The translations under genes and the position numbers were made by a program. Below, in pieces: positions 33,309-41,398 of a DNA stretch of 64,000 nt; position 1 is the stretch's first letter; each line of letters starts with the position of its first letter. The notes below the pieces were generated by a model that saw only the letters and a list, made by a program, of their open reading frames with translations, searched no databases and had not been told where the DNA came from. This stretch comes from Streptomyces panaciradicis (GTDB taxonomy: Bacteria > Actinomycetota > Actinomycetes > Streptomycetales > Streptomycetaceae): positions 98,300-162,299 of the forward strand of contig NZ_JAMGBF010000022.1 in the NCBI RefSeq assembly GCF_023516615.1. The letters run 5' to 3'.

Positions 33309-33884
33309 GTGCTTCTCTCAGACAAGGACATCCGGGCCGAGATCGACGCCGGGCGGGTACGGATCGATCCCCTCGAAGAATCCATGGTGCAGCCGTCGAG
33401 CGTCGACGTCCGGCTGGACCGGTACTTCCGGGTGTTCGAGAACCACCGGTACCCGCACATCGACCCCTCCGTCGAGCAGCCCGACCTCACGCGGCTGGTG
33501 GAGCCGGAGGGCGACGAGCCGTTCATCCTGCACCCCGGGGAGTTCGTGCTCGCGTCGACGTACGAGGTCATCACGCTTCCCGACGATCTCGCCTCCCGCC
33601 TGGAGGGCAAGAGCTCCCTCGGCCGGCTCGGCCTCGTCACGCACTCCACCGCCGGGTTCATCGACCCCGGGTTCTCCGGTCACGTGACCCTGGAGCTCTC
33701 CAACCTCGCCACCCTCCCCATCAAGCTGTGGCCCGGCATGAAGATCGGGCAGCTGTGCCTGTTCCGGCTCTCCTCGCCCGCCGAGTTCCCGTACGGCAGC
33801 GAGCGGTACGGCTCCCGGTACCAGGGCCAGCGCGGCCCCACCGCCTCGCGCTCCTACCTCAACTTCCACCGGACGCAGGTGTGA
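33309..33884 (+). CDS. dcd: dCTP deaminase, probably bifunctional with dUTPase
   Basis: A 191-aa trimeric deaminase. Core motifs are [50 protein letters not shown] and the C-terminal [16 protein letters not shown]. The sequence closely resembles the mycobacterial bifunctional enzyme that converts dCTP to dUMP, so dUTPase activity is likely. It supplies dUMP for thymidylate synthesis in the cytoplasm. GTG start. The stop overlaps the next gene (GTGA). Confidence 0.95.
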   Translation: MLLSDKDIRAEIDAGRVRIDPLEESMVQPSSVDVRLDRYFRVFENHRYPHIDPSVEQPDLTRLVEPEGDEPFILHPGEFVLASTYEVITLPDDLASRLEGKSSLGRLGLVTHSTAGFIDPGFSGHVTLELSNLATLPIKLWPGMKIGQLCLFRLSSPAEFPYGSERYGSRYQGQRGPTASRSYLNFHRTQV

Positions 33885-34399
33885 CGGACGTGAGCGGCGT
33901 GCGGGAGAACCTGACCTACGAGGCGTTCGGGACGGCCGTACGCGAGCTGGCGCAGACCATCGCCGACGACGGGTACGAGCCGGACGTCGTCCTCAGCATC
34001 GCGCGCGGCGGGGTGTTCGTCGCCGGCGGGCTCGCCTACGCCCTGGACTGCAAGAACATCCACCTGGTGAACGTGGAGTTCTACACCGGGGTGGGCACCA
34101 CCCTGGAGATGCCGGTCATGCTCGCGCCCGTGCCCAACGTCATCGACTTCTCCGACAAGAAGGTCCTCATCACCGACGACGTCGCCGACACCGGCAAGAC
34201 GCTCAAACTGGTGCGGGACTTCTGCCTCGACCACGTCGCCGAGGTGCGCTCCGCCGTCATCTACGAGAAGTCGCAGTCGCTGGTGAAGTGCGAGTACGTG
34301 TGGAAGCGCACCGACGAGTGGATCAACTTCCCGTGGAGTGTTCTGCCTCCGGTACACAAGTCGGGAGAGGCGCCGAAGGAGAACCGGGAAGCCGTCTGA
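33881..34399 (+). CDS. Phosphoribosyltransferase family protein
   Basis: A 172-aa type I PRTase fold. [20 protein letters not shown] is the N-terminal strand, and [20 protein letters not shown] the PRPP-binding motif. [20 protein letters not shown] is typical of xanthine/guanine phosphoribosyltransferase-like proteins. Translationally coupled to dcd, consistent with nucleotide salvage. The exact base is not deducible. Confidence 0.85.
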   Translation: MTDVSGVRENLTYEAFGTAVRELAQTIADDGYEPDVVLSIARGGVFVAGGLAYALDCKNIHLVNVEFYTGVGTTLEMPVMLAPVPNVIDFSDKKVLITDDVADTGKTLKLVRDFCLDHVAEVRSAVIYEKSQSLVKCEYVWKRTDEWINFPWSVLPPVHKSGEAPKENREAV

Positions 34400-34429
34400 A
34401 CCGCGGGGTTCGCGGAAGGACTGTTGCGG

Positions 34430-34479
34430 GCAGCAGGAGAGCCCCTCGGCGAAACGCCGGGGGCTCTCTCGCTGCTGCG
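34430..34479 (+). terminator. Long hairpin after dcd operon
   Basis: AGAGCCCCTCGGC pairs with GCCGGGGGCTCT, extended on both sides by GCAGCAGG and the complementary CTGCTGC. It lies 30 bases past the PRTase stop. Confidence 0.8.
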
Positions 34480-34504
34480 GCGTCGGGGCCCGCACCGCCG
34501 TCGA

Positions 34505-34711
34505 CTACCGGCGGGTGGCCCTTTGGCGCGCCGGGCGCCTGGTGGGCTCGGGCTCCTGCGCCTCGGACGGGAAGGACTCGTCGTCCTCGAAGAACTCGTC
34601 CCGGCCGAAGTCCGGGGCCTGGAACGGCGCCGTCGCCGGAGGCGGCGAGACGGCGGCGGGGCGGCGGGGCTGCCCTTCCAGGGGGGCGGAGAACAGCGAA
34701 GTCTGGTCGAT
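34505..34711 (-). CDS. Acidic 68-aa protein with no standard start codon
   Basis: A frame with fully GC-biased third positions: IDQTSLFSAPLEGQPRRPA, then FQAPDFGRDEFFEDDESFP, SEAQEPEPTRRPARQRATRR. There is no ATG, GTG or TTG for at least 20 codons upstream. The best reading starts at ATC 34711, twelve bases after AAAGG. It could be a rare ATC-initiated gene, one with a lost start, or a sequencing difference. It follows the 73-aa gene on the same strand. I do not recognise the family. Confidence 0.45.
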   Translation of the reverse strand: MDQTSLFSAPLEGQPRRPAAVSPPPATAPFQAPDFGRDEFFEDDESFPSEAQEPEPTRRPARQRATRR

Positions 34712-34777
34712 GAGAGGTCTGCCTTTCGTTACGGGCTCCTGAAGGAGCCCGGTGTGCCGTGACCGGGCACAGCGGTT

Positions 34778-34999
34778 CTACAACTTGGTCATCTTGGTGT
34801 ACGGGCTCAGGATGCGCATCTGGGCGGTGCCGAAATCCACGAGGGCCGCGATGCCTTCCTCGATGCCGATCACCCGGCCGAGGCCGTACATGTCGTGGGT
34901 GACCTGGTCGCCCGTCGCGAAGTGTTTCGGGGCCGGTGCGACCGGCGCCTTGAACGGGCTGGTGGGCAGATGGCGCTTCGATGCCGCAGGCTTTGTCAT
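34778..34999 (-). CDS. Small conserved protein with CarD-like N-terminal fold
   Basis: A 73-aa protein. HFATGDQVTHDMYGLGRVIG then IEEGIAALVDFGTAQMRILS resembles the small beta-barrel of CarD/TRCF RNA polymerase-interacting domains (G-D-x-V-x-H-x-x-Y-G-x-G). The N-terminal 25 residues are basic and flexible. A role in polymerase contact is inference from the fold pattern only. Confidence 0.7.
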   Translation of the reverse strand: MTKPAASKRHLPTSPFKAPVAPAPKHFATGDQVTHDMYGLGRVIGIEEGIAALVDFGTAQMRILSPYTKMTKL

Positions 35000-35112
35000 G
35001 GCTCAGTATGCGCCCAGTTGCGCCCCGCTCGCTGTGGCCGGCGGCACAGATCAGCATGACGGCCACGGCTGCCCGCCGCTGACCTGGGGTTTCCAGACGG
35101 CAGGAGAGAAAC

Positions 35113-35132
35113 GGCCGGGAAAAAAACCGGCC
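35113..35132. terminator. Hairpin with A-rich loop
   Basis: GGCCGG and CCGGCC flank GAAAAAAA. It lies upstream of the 73-aa gene and close to a second hairpin, in the gap between two leftward genes. Confidence 0.5.
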
Positions 35133-35155
35133 ACGGCCTCCTCACCGACCGTGCC

Positions 35156-35184
35156 GGGGCTCCCGGTGACACCCCGGGAGCCCC
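35156..35184 (-). terminator. Hairpin downstream of Yip1-family gene
   Basis: GGGGCTCCCGG and CCGGGAGCCCC form an 11-bp perfect stem with a 7-base loop, 27 bases beyond the stop of the leftward gene at 35212. Confidence 0.75.
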
Positions 35185-35211
35185 TCTCGTCGGTCCGATG
35201 ACGGCCAGCCT

Positions 35212-36120
35212 CTAGAACGTGCCCAGCTTCACGATCGACAGCAGCGCGATCAGCTGGATCGCCGACGCGCCCAGGGCCTTCGGCCACGGAAGGTCGTGGG
35301 AGCGGCTGACCATCATGGTCAGCAGGGCACCGGCCGCCACCCAGGTGGCCCAGCCGAGCATTTGCACGAACGTCGCGTCGCCGCCGAAGAACATGGCGAA
35401 GACCAGACGGGGGGCGTCCGTGAGGGACGTGATCAGCATGGACAGGCCGACCGTGGGCTGCCAGGCCCCGTCGCCCCCGAGCTGGCGGGCCAGCGTGTGG
35501 GTGACCACGCCCAGGACGAAGGACGAGACGACCATGGCCACCGCGGTCGTCAGGACGATCGGCACCGCGTTCGACAGGGTGGCGTTGATCGCGTCCGAGC
35601 GGGCGCCGTCGAAGCCGAACACGGCCAGCAGGCCGTAGAGGAAGGTGACGACGAGAGCGGGGCCCCACATGGCGTAGTCCCGCATCTGCAGGAACGTCTG
35701 GGCGGGGGAGAGGACGATCCCGCGGAGCAGGTCCTTCCAGTGCAGCCGGGGGCCGATCGGGCCGGACGGCGACTGGGCCGAACCGGCGCGGTAGGTCTCG
35801 CCCTGGCTGTAGGGGTCCTCGCCGACGGAGAACGCCTGCGTGTGACCCGGGTTGTTGGCCGCGTACGGGTCCGGTCCGCCGTGCGGTGCGTAGCCGCCGC
35901 CGTCGCCGAAGTACTCCGGCTCGCCGTAGCCGCCGGCACCGCCCGACTGCGGCCACTGGCCGCCGCCGTTGCCGTACTGCTGACCCGGGTGGGGATGCGG
36001 CGCCGGCGGATAGCCGTACGACGGTCCCTGCGGCGTCTGCTGTCCGTGCGGGGGGTTTTGCGGTCGCGTTTGCGGAGCGCCGTTGTTCCGGCCGCCGCGT
36101 CCGATCCTGAATCCAGCCAC
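35212..36120 (-). CDS. Yip1-domain membrane protein
   Basis: A 302-aa protein. The first 130 residues are disordered and rich in Gly, Pro, Gln and Tyr. Residues about 140-300 hold five transmembrane helices in a Yip1 pattern: LHWKDLLRGIVLSPAQTFLQ, WGPALVVTFLYGLLAVFGF, VPIVLTTAVAMVVSSFVLGV, LVFAMFFGGDATFVQMLGWA and GASAIQLIALLSIVKLGTF. GTG at 36120 gives VAGFRIGRGGRNN, the usual Streptomyces N-terminus. Function not established. Confidence 0.82.
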   Translation of the reverse strand: MAGFRIGRGGRNNGAPQTRPQNPPHGQQTPQGPSYGYPPAPHPHPGQQYGNGGGQWPQSGGAGGYGEPEYFGDGGGYAPHGGPDPYAANNPGHTQAFSVGEDPYSQGETYRAGSAQSPSGPIGPRLHWKDLLRGIVLSPAQTFLQMRDYAMWGPALVVTFLYGLLAVFGFDGARSDAINATLSNAVPIVLTTAVAMVVSSFVLGVVTHTLARQLGGDGAWQPTVGLSMLITSLTDAPRLVFAMFFGGDATFVQMLGWATWVAAGALLTMMVSRSHDLPWPKALGASAIQLIALLSIVKLGTF

Positions 36121-36200
36121 GTCTTCGAACGTACCTGGTCCCGGAGAGTGACGTGCCGGACCCGGCCGTTCGGGCCCGGCTTTGCGGCCGACCTGTGACA

Positions 36201-36235
36201 TCCCCTAAGGGGGCGGACCGGCGGCCCCTTAGGGA
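36201..36235. terminator. CCCCTAAGGGG inverted repeat pair
   Basis: TCCCCTAAGGGGGC is mirrored by GCCCCTTAGGGA with a short spacer. It lies just past the stop of the leftward FG-GAP gene. Confidence 0.65.
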
Positions 36236-36263
36236 GCCCCCGGAAGCGTCAAGTCCCCCTGCC

Positions 36264-37712
36264 TCACAGGGCGATCTCCCAGCCGAAGTCGGAGCCGCCC
36301 TTGAGGGAGAGGTCGCGGGCGGTGAGCGACTTGGCGCCGGTGGCGGTGAGGCCGGAGGCGGTGCCCTTCAGGACGGTGACGGCGCCGTAGCCGTTCTCGT
36401 AGCTGGTGCCGATGACGAGGTCGGCCTTGCCGTTCCTGTCGAGGTCGGTCAGACGGACCGTCATGCCGAAGGCGTCGCCGGTCTCGCTGCTGCCGGGCAC
36501 GCCCGTGGTGTTCTGGGTGTACGACGTCGCGTTCGAGGTCCTCAGGCCCGTGGCCGAGCCGAACAGGATCGTCACCGAACCCGAGTCCCTGGCGGTGCCG
36601 TTGTCCTCGCCGTAGGCGCCCACGGCGACGTCGGCGTACTTGTCGCCGTTGATGTCGCCGACGGCGATCGCCGAGCCGAAGAGGTCGTCGGTCTCGCCGG
36701 AGCCGGGTACGCCGGTCGTGTCCTGGTGGACGACCGTCGGCGTCTGCGCGGGGTCGGGGCCGTTCGGGCCGCCGTACCAGACGCTGATCTGGCCGCCCTT
36801 GTGGCCGCCCGGCTTGGCGGCGCGCGGGTCCTCGTGGTCGCCGAGGACGAGGTCGCCGTAGCCGTCGCCGTCGATGTCGCCGATCGCGCCCTGGTGGCCG
36901 TCGGCGGCGGGCAGCGCGGTGCGCGCGTAGTCGGACTCGGGGTGGTCGTCCCAGCCCGCGGGGTCGTAGTGGACGTACTCGATGACGCCGGCCTCGTCGC
37001 TCTCCAGGAGGTACGGGTACACCCGCTCGGCCGCCCGGTCGCCGTCGATGTCCCCGGCGAAGACCTCGTACGTGGTGCCCACCTCCTCCACGGGGGTCAG
37101 GCTCAGGGGCTTGCCGGTGCGGGTGAAGGGGCCCCGGTACAGGCCGGTGCGGCTCTGGCCGGTGGCGGTCACGTCCGTCCTGCCGTCGCCGTTGAAGTCG
37201 CCGGTGGCGAGGGAGCCGGCGTAGCCGCCCCACTCGCTCAGGCCGGAGGGGGAGGGCAGCGAGGCGCCGCCGGACAGGCCCGACTTGGACCCCCAGATCA
37301 CGGTCGCGCTGCCGACGCCGGCGCGGTCGCCGATGCCCTCGTTCGGGGTGCCGACGATCAGGTCGGCGTAGCCGTCGGCGTCCAGGTCTCCGGTGGCGAG
37401 GCCGTCGCCGAAGCGGTCCAGTTCCTCGGCGGTGCCGGGGACGCCGGTGGAGTTCTGCGTGATCACGGTCTTCCTGGTGGCCGAGACACCGGAGGACGAG
37501 CCGTACAGCACCACGACCGCGCCGGCGCACGAGACCGTGCCGACGGTGGCGCAGGGGGCGGCGACGGCGGTGTCGCGGTAGCCGTCGCCGTTGAAGTCGG
37601 CGGCCAGGCCGGAGGGCGCGGCGGTCGCCGGGGCGGCGGTGAGGGTGAGCAGCCCGCCCGTCAGCGCGGCCGCGGTGGCCGACGCGAGGGCGAGTCGCAG
37701 GGGCTTGTGCAT
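36264..37712 (-). CDS. Secreted FG-GAP (beta-propeller) repeat protein
   Basis: A 482-aa protein with a signal peptide (RLALASATAAALTGGLLTLT, cleavage near APATAA). Seven or so integrin-alpha-like repeats follow, each with a Ca2+ loop of D-x-(D/N)-x-D-G: DFNGDGYRD, DLDADGYAD, DFNGDGRTD, DIDGDRAAE, DIDGDGYGD, DINGDKYAD and DLDRNGKAD, with RFGDGLA and LFGSAIA blade motifs between. It is exported and probably binds ligand or substrate through a propeller. ATG chosen at the signal peptide. Confidence 0.88.
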   Translation of the reverse strand: MHKPLRLALASATAAALTGGLLTLTAAPATAAPSGLAADFNGDGYRDTAVAAPCATVGTVSCAGAVVVLYGSSSGVSATRKTVITQNSTGVPGTAEELDRFGDGLATGDLDADGYADLIVGTPNEGIGDRAGVGSATVIWGSKSGLSGGASLPSPSGLSEWGGYAGSLATGDFNGDGRTDVTATGQSRTGLYRGPFTRTGKPLSLTPVEEVGTTYEVFAGDIDGDRAAERVYPYLLESDEAGVIEYVHYDPAGWDDHPESDYARTALPAADGHQGAIGDIDGDGYGDLVLGDHEDPRAAKPGGHKGGQISVWYGGPNGPDPAQTPTVVHQDTTGVPGSGETDDLFGSAIAVGDINGDKYADVAVGAYGEDNGTARDSGSVTILFGSATGLRTSNATSYTQNTTGVPGSSETGDAFGMTVRLTDLDRNGKADLVIGTSYENGYGAVTVLKGTASGLTATGAKSLTARDLSLKGGSDFGWEIAL

Positions 37713-38021
37713 GCGGGGTCTCCTGCGGCATGCGGGGATGCCCGGGGGCATCGACAGTCGGTGGCGTGCCCTGGGGAGACCTATGCCGTCGGGTAAGGGT
37801 TGTACGTGAGAACGGTAAATATTCTCAGGCGGGTCAGTGGTCGGCCAGGAACTCCGAGGCGGAGAAGCGGACCGCCGCCGCGCCGCCACCAGCCCTTTCC
37901 CGGTGCCGGGAAGAACGGTGACGGTGTCGCCACCCCGTCGGCCCCGCCGACTAGGCCGGCCCCCTCATGCACGCGTCCGGGACACCGCGACGGCGCGCCC
38001 GCGCCTGGGCACAGTGGAGGG

Positions 38022-38450
38022 ATGAGTGCGGACGGCAGGAATGTTCTGGCGGGGGCGCGGGTGGCTACCCGGCTGCCTGCCCAGGATCTGGACCGGGCAC
38101 GGCGCTTCTACGCCGAGGTGCTCGGGCTGGAGCCCGTGGACGAGCGGCCGGGCGGGCTGCTGTACCGGTGCGGGGGAGTGGACTTCGTGCTCTTCCGGTC
38201 CACGGGGACCTCACCGGGGACGTTCACGCAGATGGCGTTCGAGGACGTCGGGGACCTGCCGGCCGTCGTGGGCGAGCTGCGGCGGCGCGGGGTGGTCTTC
38301 GAGGAGGTGGACGCGCCGGGACTGAGGACCGTGGACTCGATCGCGGAGGTCGAGGGCAACTACCCGGGCAAGGGGGCCCGCGGGGAGCGCGGCGCGTGGT
38401 TCCGGGACAGCGAGGGGAACCTGCTGGCGATCGGGCAGCCGGTGTTCTGA
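38022..38450 (+). CDS. VOC-superfamily protein
   Basis: A 142-aa protein: ATRLPAQDLDRARRFYAEVL, GLEPVDERPGGLLYRCGG, then VDAPGLRTVDSIAEVEGNYP and AWFRDSEGNLLAIGQ. This is one glyoxalase/bleomycin-resistance module, with a possible metal site (E in the last strand, no clear first His). ATG with GGAGGG. Dimeric enzymes or binders of many kinds use this fold, so the substrate is not deducible. Confidence 0.8.
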   Translation: MSADGRNVLAGARVATRLPAQDLDRARRFYAEVLGLEPVDERPGGLLYRCGGVDFVLFRSTGTSPGTFTQMAFEDVGDLPAVVGELRRRGVVFEEVDAPGLRTVDSIAEVEGNYPGKGARGERGAWFRDSEGNLLAIGQPVF

Positions 38451-38480
38451 GGTCCCGGCCGGCGGGTGGAGGATGGGCCC

Positions 38481-38807
38481 ATGAGCGTAGTCAAGATCAA
38501 CGTACTGACCGTGCCGGCCGAGCAGCGCGAGGTGCTGGAGAAGCGGTTCGCCTCCCGGGCCCACACCGTGGACGGCTCCGACGGCTTCGAGTGGTTCGAG
38601 CTGCTCCGCCCGGTCGAGGGCACCGACCAGTACCTCGTGTACACCCGCTGGCGGGACGAGGAGTCCTTCCAGGCGTGGATGGAGGGCCCGATGAGGTCCG
38701 CGCACCAGGGCGGCCAGGAGGGCGGCGAACGCCCGAGGCCGGCGGCCAGTGGATCGACGCTGTGGTCCTTCGAGGTGGTGCAGCAGTCCGGGCCGAAGGG
38801 CGCGTGA
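38481..38807 (+). CDS. Antibiotic biosynthesis monooxygenase (ABM) domain protein
   Basis: A 108-aa ferredoxin-like dimer fold: VVKINVLTVPAEQREVLEKR, DGSDGFEWFELLRPVEGTDQ, YLVYTRWRDEESFQAWMEGP. Sequence resembles heme-degrading monooxygenases of the MhuD/HmoB type (N-W-H triad partly recognisable as F-E-W and W). It follows the VOC gene by 30 bases in the same direction. Heme degradation is possible but not shown by sequence alone. Confidence 0.75.
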   Translation: MSVVKINVLTVPAEQREVLEKRFASRAHTVDGSDGFEWFELLRPVEGTDQYLVYTRWRDEESFQAWMEGPMRSAHQGGQEGGERPRPAASGSTLWSFEVVQQSGPKGA

Positions 38808-38847
38808 CGCATACGGCGGCGACCGCGTCGTGACGCATACGGCGGCG
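38803..38847. repeat. Exact 19-bp direct repeat at the end of the ABM gene
   Basis: CGTGACGCATACGGCGGCG occurs at 38803-38821 and again at 38829-38847. The first copy contains the stop codon of the ABM gene and the second leads into a terminator. A local duplication is the likely cause. Confidence 0.75.
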
Positions 38848-38878
38848 CCCCCCGCCTCGTGGGAGGCGGGGGGCGCCG
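38843..38878. terminator. Bidirectional terminator between convergent genes
   Basis: CGGCGCCCCCCGCCTC pairs perfectly with GAGGCGGGGGGCGCCG around GTGG (16-bp stem). It sits between the rightward ABM gene and the leftward Fe-S reductase gene. Confidence 0.85.
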
Positions 38879-38899
38879 GCGTGGTGGTGCGGGGTCGGG

Positions 38900-41182
38900 T
38901 TACTTCACCGGCTCCGGTTCCGGTGCGCTCTCCGTCTCCTCCTCGCCCGCCGGGTCGACCGGCGTCCTGACGGAGTCGAGGAGCAGCTGGGCGACGTCGA
39001 CGACCTGGATCGACTCCTTCGCCTTGCCGTCGTTCTTCTTGCCGTTGACCGAGTCGGTCAGCATGACCAGGCAGAACGGGCAGGCCGTGGAGACGATGTC
39101 CGGGTTCAGGGACAGGGCCTCGTCGACGCGCTCGTTGTTGATGCGCTTGCCGATGCGCTCTTCCATCCACATGCGCGCACCACCGGCGCCGCAGCAGAAG
39201 CCGCGCTCCTTGTGGCGGTGCATCTCCTCGTTCCGGAGACCGGGGACGTTGGCGATGATCTCGCGCGGCGGCGTGTAGATCTTGTTGTGGCGGCCCAGGT
39301 AGCAGGGGTCGTGGTAGGTGATGATGCCCTCGACCGGGGTGACCGGGACCAGCTTGCCCTCGTCGACGAGGTGCTGGAGCAGCTGGGTGTGGTGGATGAC
39401 CTCGTAGTCGCCGCCGAGCTGCGGGTACTCGTTGCCGATCGTGTTCAGGCAGTGCGGGCAGGTGGCGACGATCTTCTTGGCCGACTTGGGCTTGGCGGAC
39501 TCCGGGACCACCTTGCCGTCGTCGTCCAGCTCCTCGCCGAACGCCATGTTCAGCGCCATGACGTTCTCCATGCCGAGCTCCTGGAACAGGGGCTCGTTGC
39601 CCAGGCGGCGGGCGGAGTCACCGGTGCACTTCTCGTCGCCGCCCATGATCGCGAACTTGACGCCCGCGATGTGGAGGAGTTCGGCGAAGGCCTTGGTGGT
39701 CTTCTTGGCGCGGTCCTCCAGGGAACCCGCGCAGCCGACCCAGTACAGGTACTCGACCTCGGTGAGGTCCTCGATGTCCTGGCCGACGACCGGGACCTCG
39801 AACTCGACCTCCTTGAGCCACTCCAGGCGCTGCTTCTTGGCCAGGCCCCAGGGGTTGCCCTTCTTCTCCAGGTTCTTGAGCATCGTGCCCGCCTCGGACG
39901 GGAACGCGGACTCGATCATCACCTGGTAGCGGCGCATGTCGACGATGTGGTCGATGTGCTCGATGTCCACCGGGCACTGCTCGACGCAGGCGCCGCAGGT
40001 GGTGCAGGACCACAGGACGTCCGGGTCGATGACGCCGTTGTCCTCCAGCGAGCCCACGAGGGGCCGCTCGGCCTCCGCGAGGGCCGCGGCGGGCACGCCG
40101 GCCAGCTGCTCCTCGCTCGCCTTCTCCTCGCCCTCCATCGACTTGCCGCCACCGGCGAGCAGGTAGGGGGCCTTGGCGTGCGCGTGGTCGCGCAGCGACA
40201 TGATCAGCAGCTTCGGGGAGAGCGGCTTGCCGGTGTTCCACGCGGGGCACTGCGACTGGCAGCGGCCGCACTCGGTGCAGGTGGAGAAGTCCAGCAGGCC
40301 CTTCCAGGAGAACTGCTCGACCTGGGAGACACCGAAGATGTCGTCGTCGCCGGGGTCGGCGAAGTCGATCGGCTTGCCGCCGGACGTCATCGGCAGCAGG
40401 GCGCCCAGGGAGGTCTCGCCGCCGGCGTTGCGCTTGAACCAGATGTTCGGGAACGCCAGGAAGCGGTGCCAGGCCACACCCATGTCGGTCTTCAGGGCGA
40501 CCGTGATCATCCAGATGAAGGAGGTCGCGATCTTCAGGCCGGCGAAGAAGTAGGTGAGGTTCTGCAGAGTGGAGACGTCCATGCCCGCGAGCCAGTGGAC
40601 CACGGGGTAGGAGATGAAGAAGGACGCCTCGTAGGAGTCCACGTGGTGCTGGGCGCCCTCGAGCGCGTGCAGCATGAAGATGCAGACGCCGACGATGAGG
40701 ATGACGGCCTCGACGAAGTACGCCTGGCCGAAGTTGGAGCCGGCGAAGCGGGACTTGCGGCCCGGCCTGCGCGGGTGGCTCAGCTGCCGGATGGCGATCA
40801 GGACGAGGATGCCGAGGACCGTCATGGTGCCGATGAACTCGACGAAGACGTTGTACGGCGCCCAGTCGCCGAGGACCGGCAGCAGCCAGTCGGCCTGGAA
40901 GAGCTGGCCGATGGCGTTGACGATCGTCAGCAGCAGGGTGAAGAAGCCCACCGCCACGAACCAGTGCGCCACACCGACGACACCCCAGCGGTTCATCCGG
41001 GTGTGGCCGAGGAACTCCCGGGCCACGGTGACGGTGCGCCGGCCGGGATCGTCGGTGCGGGTACCCGCGGGCACGCTCTGGCCGAGCCGCATGAAGTTGT
41101 AGATCTGCAGGATGGCGCGGGCGAACAACGCCACGCCAACCACGATCAGAACCAGCGACACGATGATCGCGGCGAGTTGCAT
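38900..41182 (-). CDS. Membrane Fe-S oxidoreductase, HdrD/Rv0338c-like
   Basis: A 760-aa protein with GAGGAG before the ATG. Residues about 1-265 hold five or six membrane helices of a cytochrome b/NarI-like kind. Then two [4Fe-4S] motifs (CTECGRCQSQCPAWNTGKP, CTTCGACVEQCPVDIEH), then two CCG modules. The second CCG is complete (YHDPCYLG, FCCGAGGARM, CPFCLVM). In the first, the central pair has become KCTG. It resembles the mycobacterial essential reductase Rv0338c, which passes electrons to partners. Length fits. The C-terminal tail is Glu/Pro rich. Confidence 0.88.
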   Translation of the reverse strand: MQLAAIIVSLVLIVVGVALFARAILQIYNFMRLGQSVPAGTRTDDPGRRTVTVAREFLGHTRMNRWGVVGVAHWFVAVGFFTLLLTIVNAIGQLFQADWLLPVLGDWAPYNVFVEFIGTMTVLGILVLIAIRQLSHPRRPGRKSRFAGSNFGQAYFVEAVILIVGVCIFMLHALEGAQHHVDSYEASFFISYPVVHWLAGMDVSTLQNLTYFFAGLKIATSFIWMITVALKTDMGVAWHRFLAFPNIWFKRNAGGETSLGALLPMTSGGKPIDFADPGDDDIFGVSQVEQFSWKGLLDFSTCTECGRCQSQCPAWNTGKPLSPKLLIMSLRDHAHAKAPYLLAGGGKSMEGEEKASEEQLAGVPAAALAEAERPLVGSLEDNGVIDPDVLWSCTTCGACVEQCPVDIEHIDHIVDMRRYQVMIESAFPSEAGTMLKNLEKKGNPWGLAKKQRLEWLKEVEFEVPVVGQDIEDLTEVEYLYWVGCAGSLEDRAKKTTKAFAELLHIAGVKFAIMGGDEKCTGDSARRLGNEPLFQELGMENVMALNMAFGEELDDDGKVVPESAKPKSAKKIVATCPHCLNTIGNEYPQLGGDYEVIHHTQLLQHLVDEGKLVPVTPVEGIITYHDPCYLGRHNKIYTPPREIIANVPGLRNEEMHRHKERGFCCGAGGARMWMEERIGKRINNERVDEALSLNPDIVSTACPFCLVMLTDSVNGKKNDGKAKESIQVVDVAQLLLDSVRTPVDPAGEEETESAPEPEPVK

Positions 41183-41398
41183 TTGGGGGCTCCTCGGGCC
41201 TGCGAGGGGGTCTTTCGAGGGAATCCTCGACATTACTAAGCGGTAACTTATGCAGTCCGTCTGAGACTACCCACATTCTCCGTCGCAATGTAGTCAGCGG
41301 TGCGGTGATCTGCGTCGCTGAGGGTCACCTCAAAGGTCCGGGACGATCCGATCGTGTTATTCGTACCAAATTGATACATTCGCCCCTAATTTAGACCC

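Noticed and set aside
34323..35066. 247-codon minus-strand frame beyond the dcd operon
   Set aside because: Arg/Pro/Gly-rich shadow; a different minus frame at 34505-34711 and 34778-34999 has coding character.
39212..41239. 675-codon plus-strand frame over the Fe-S reductase
   Set aside because: Low-complexity shadow; the minus strand carries two 4Fe-4S motifs and the CCG motifs.
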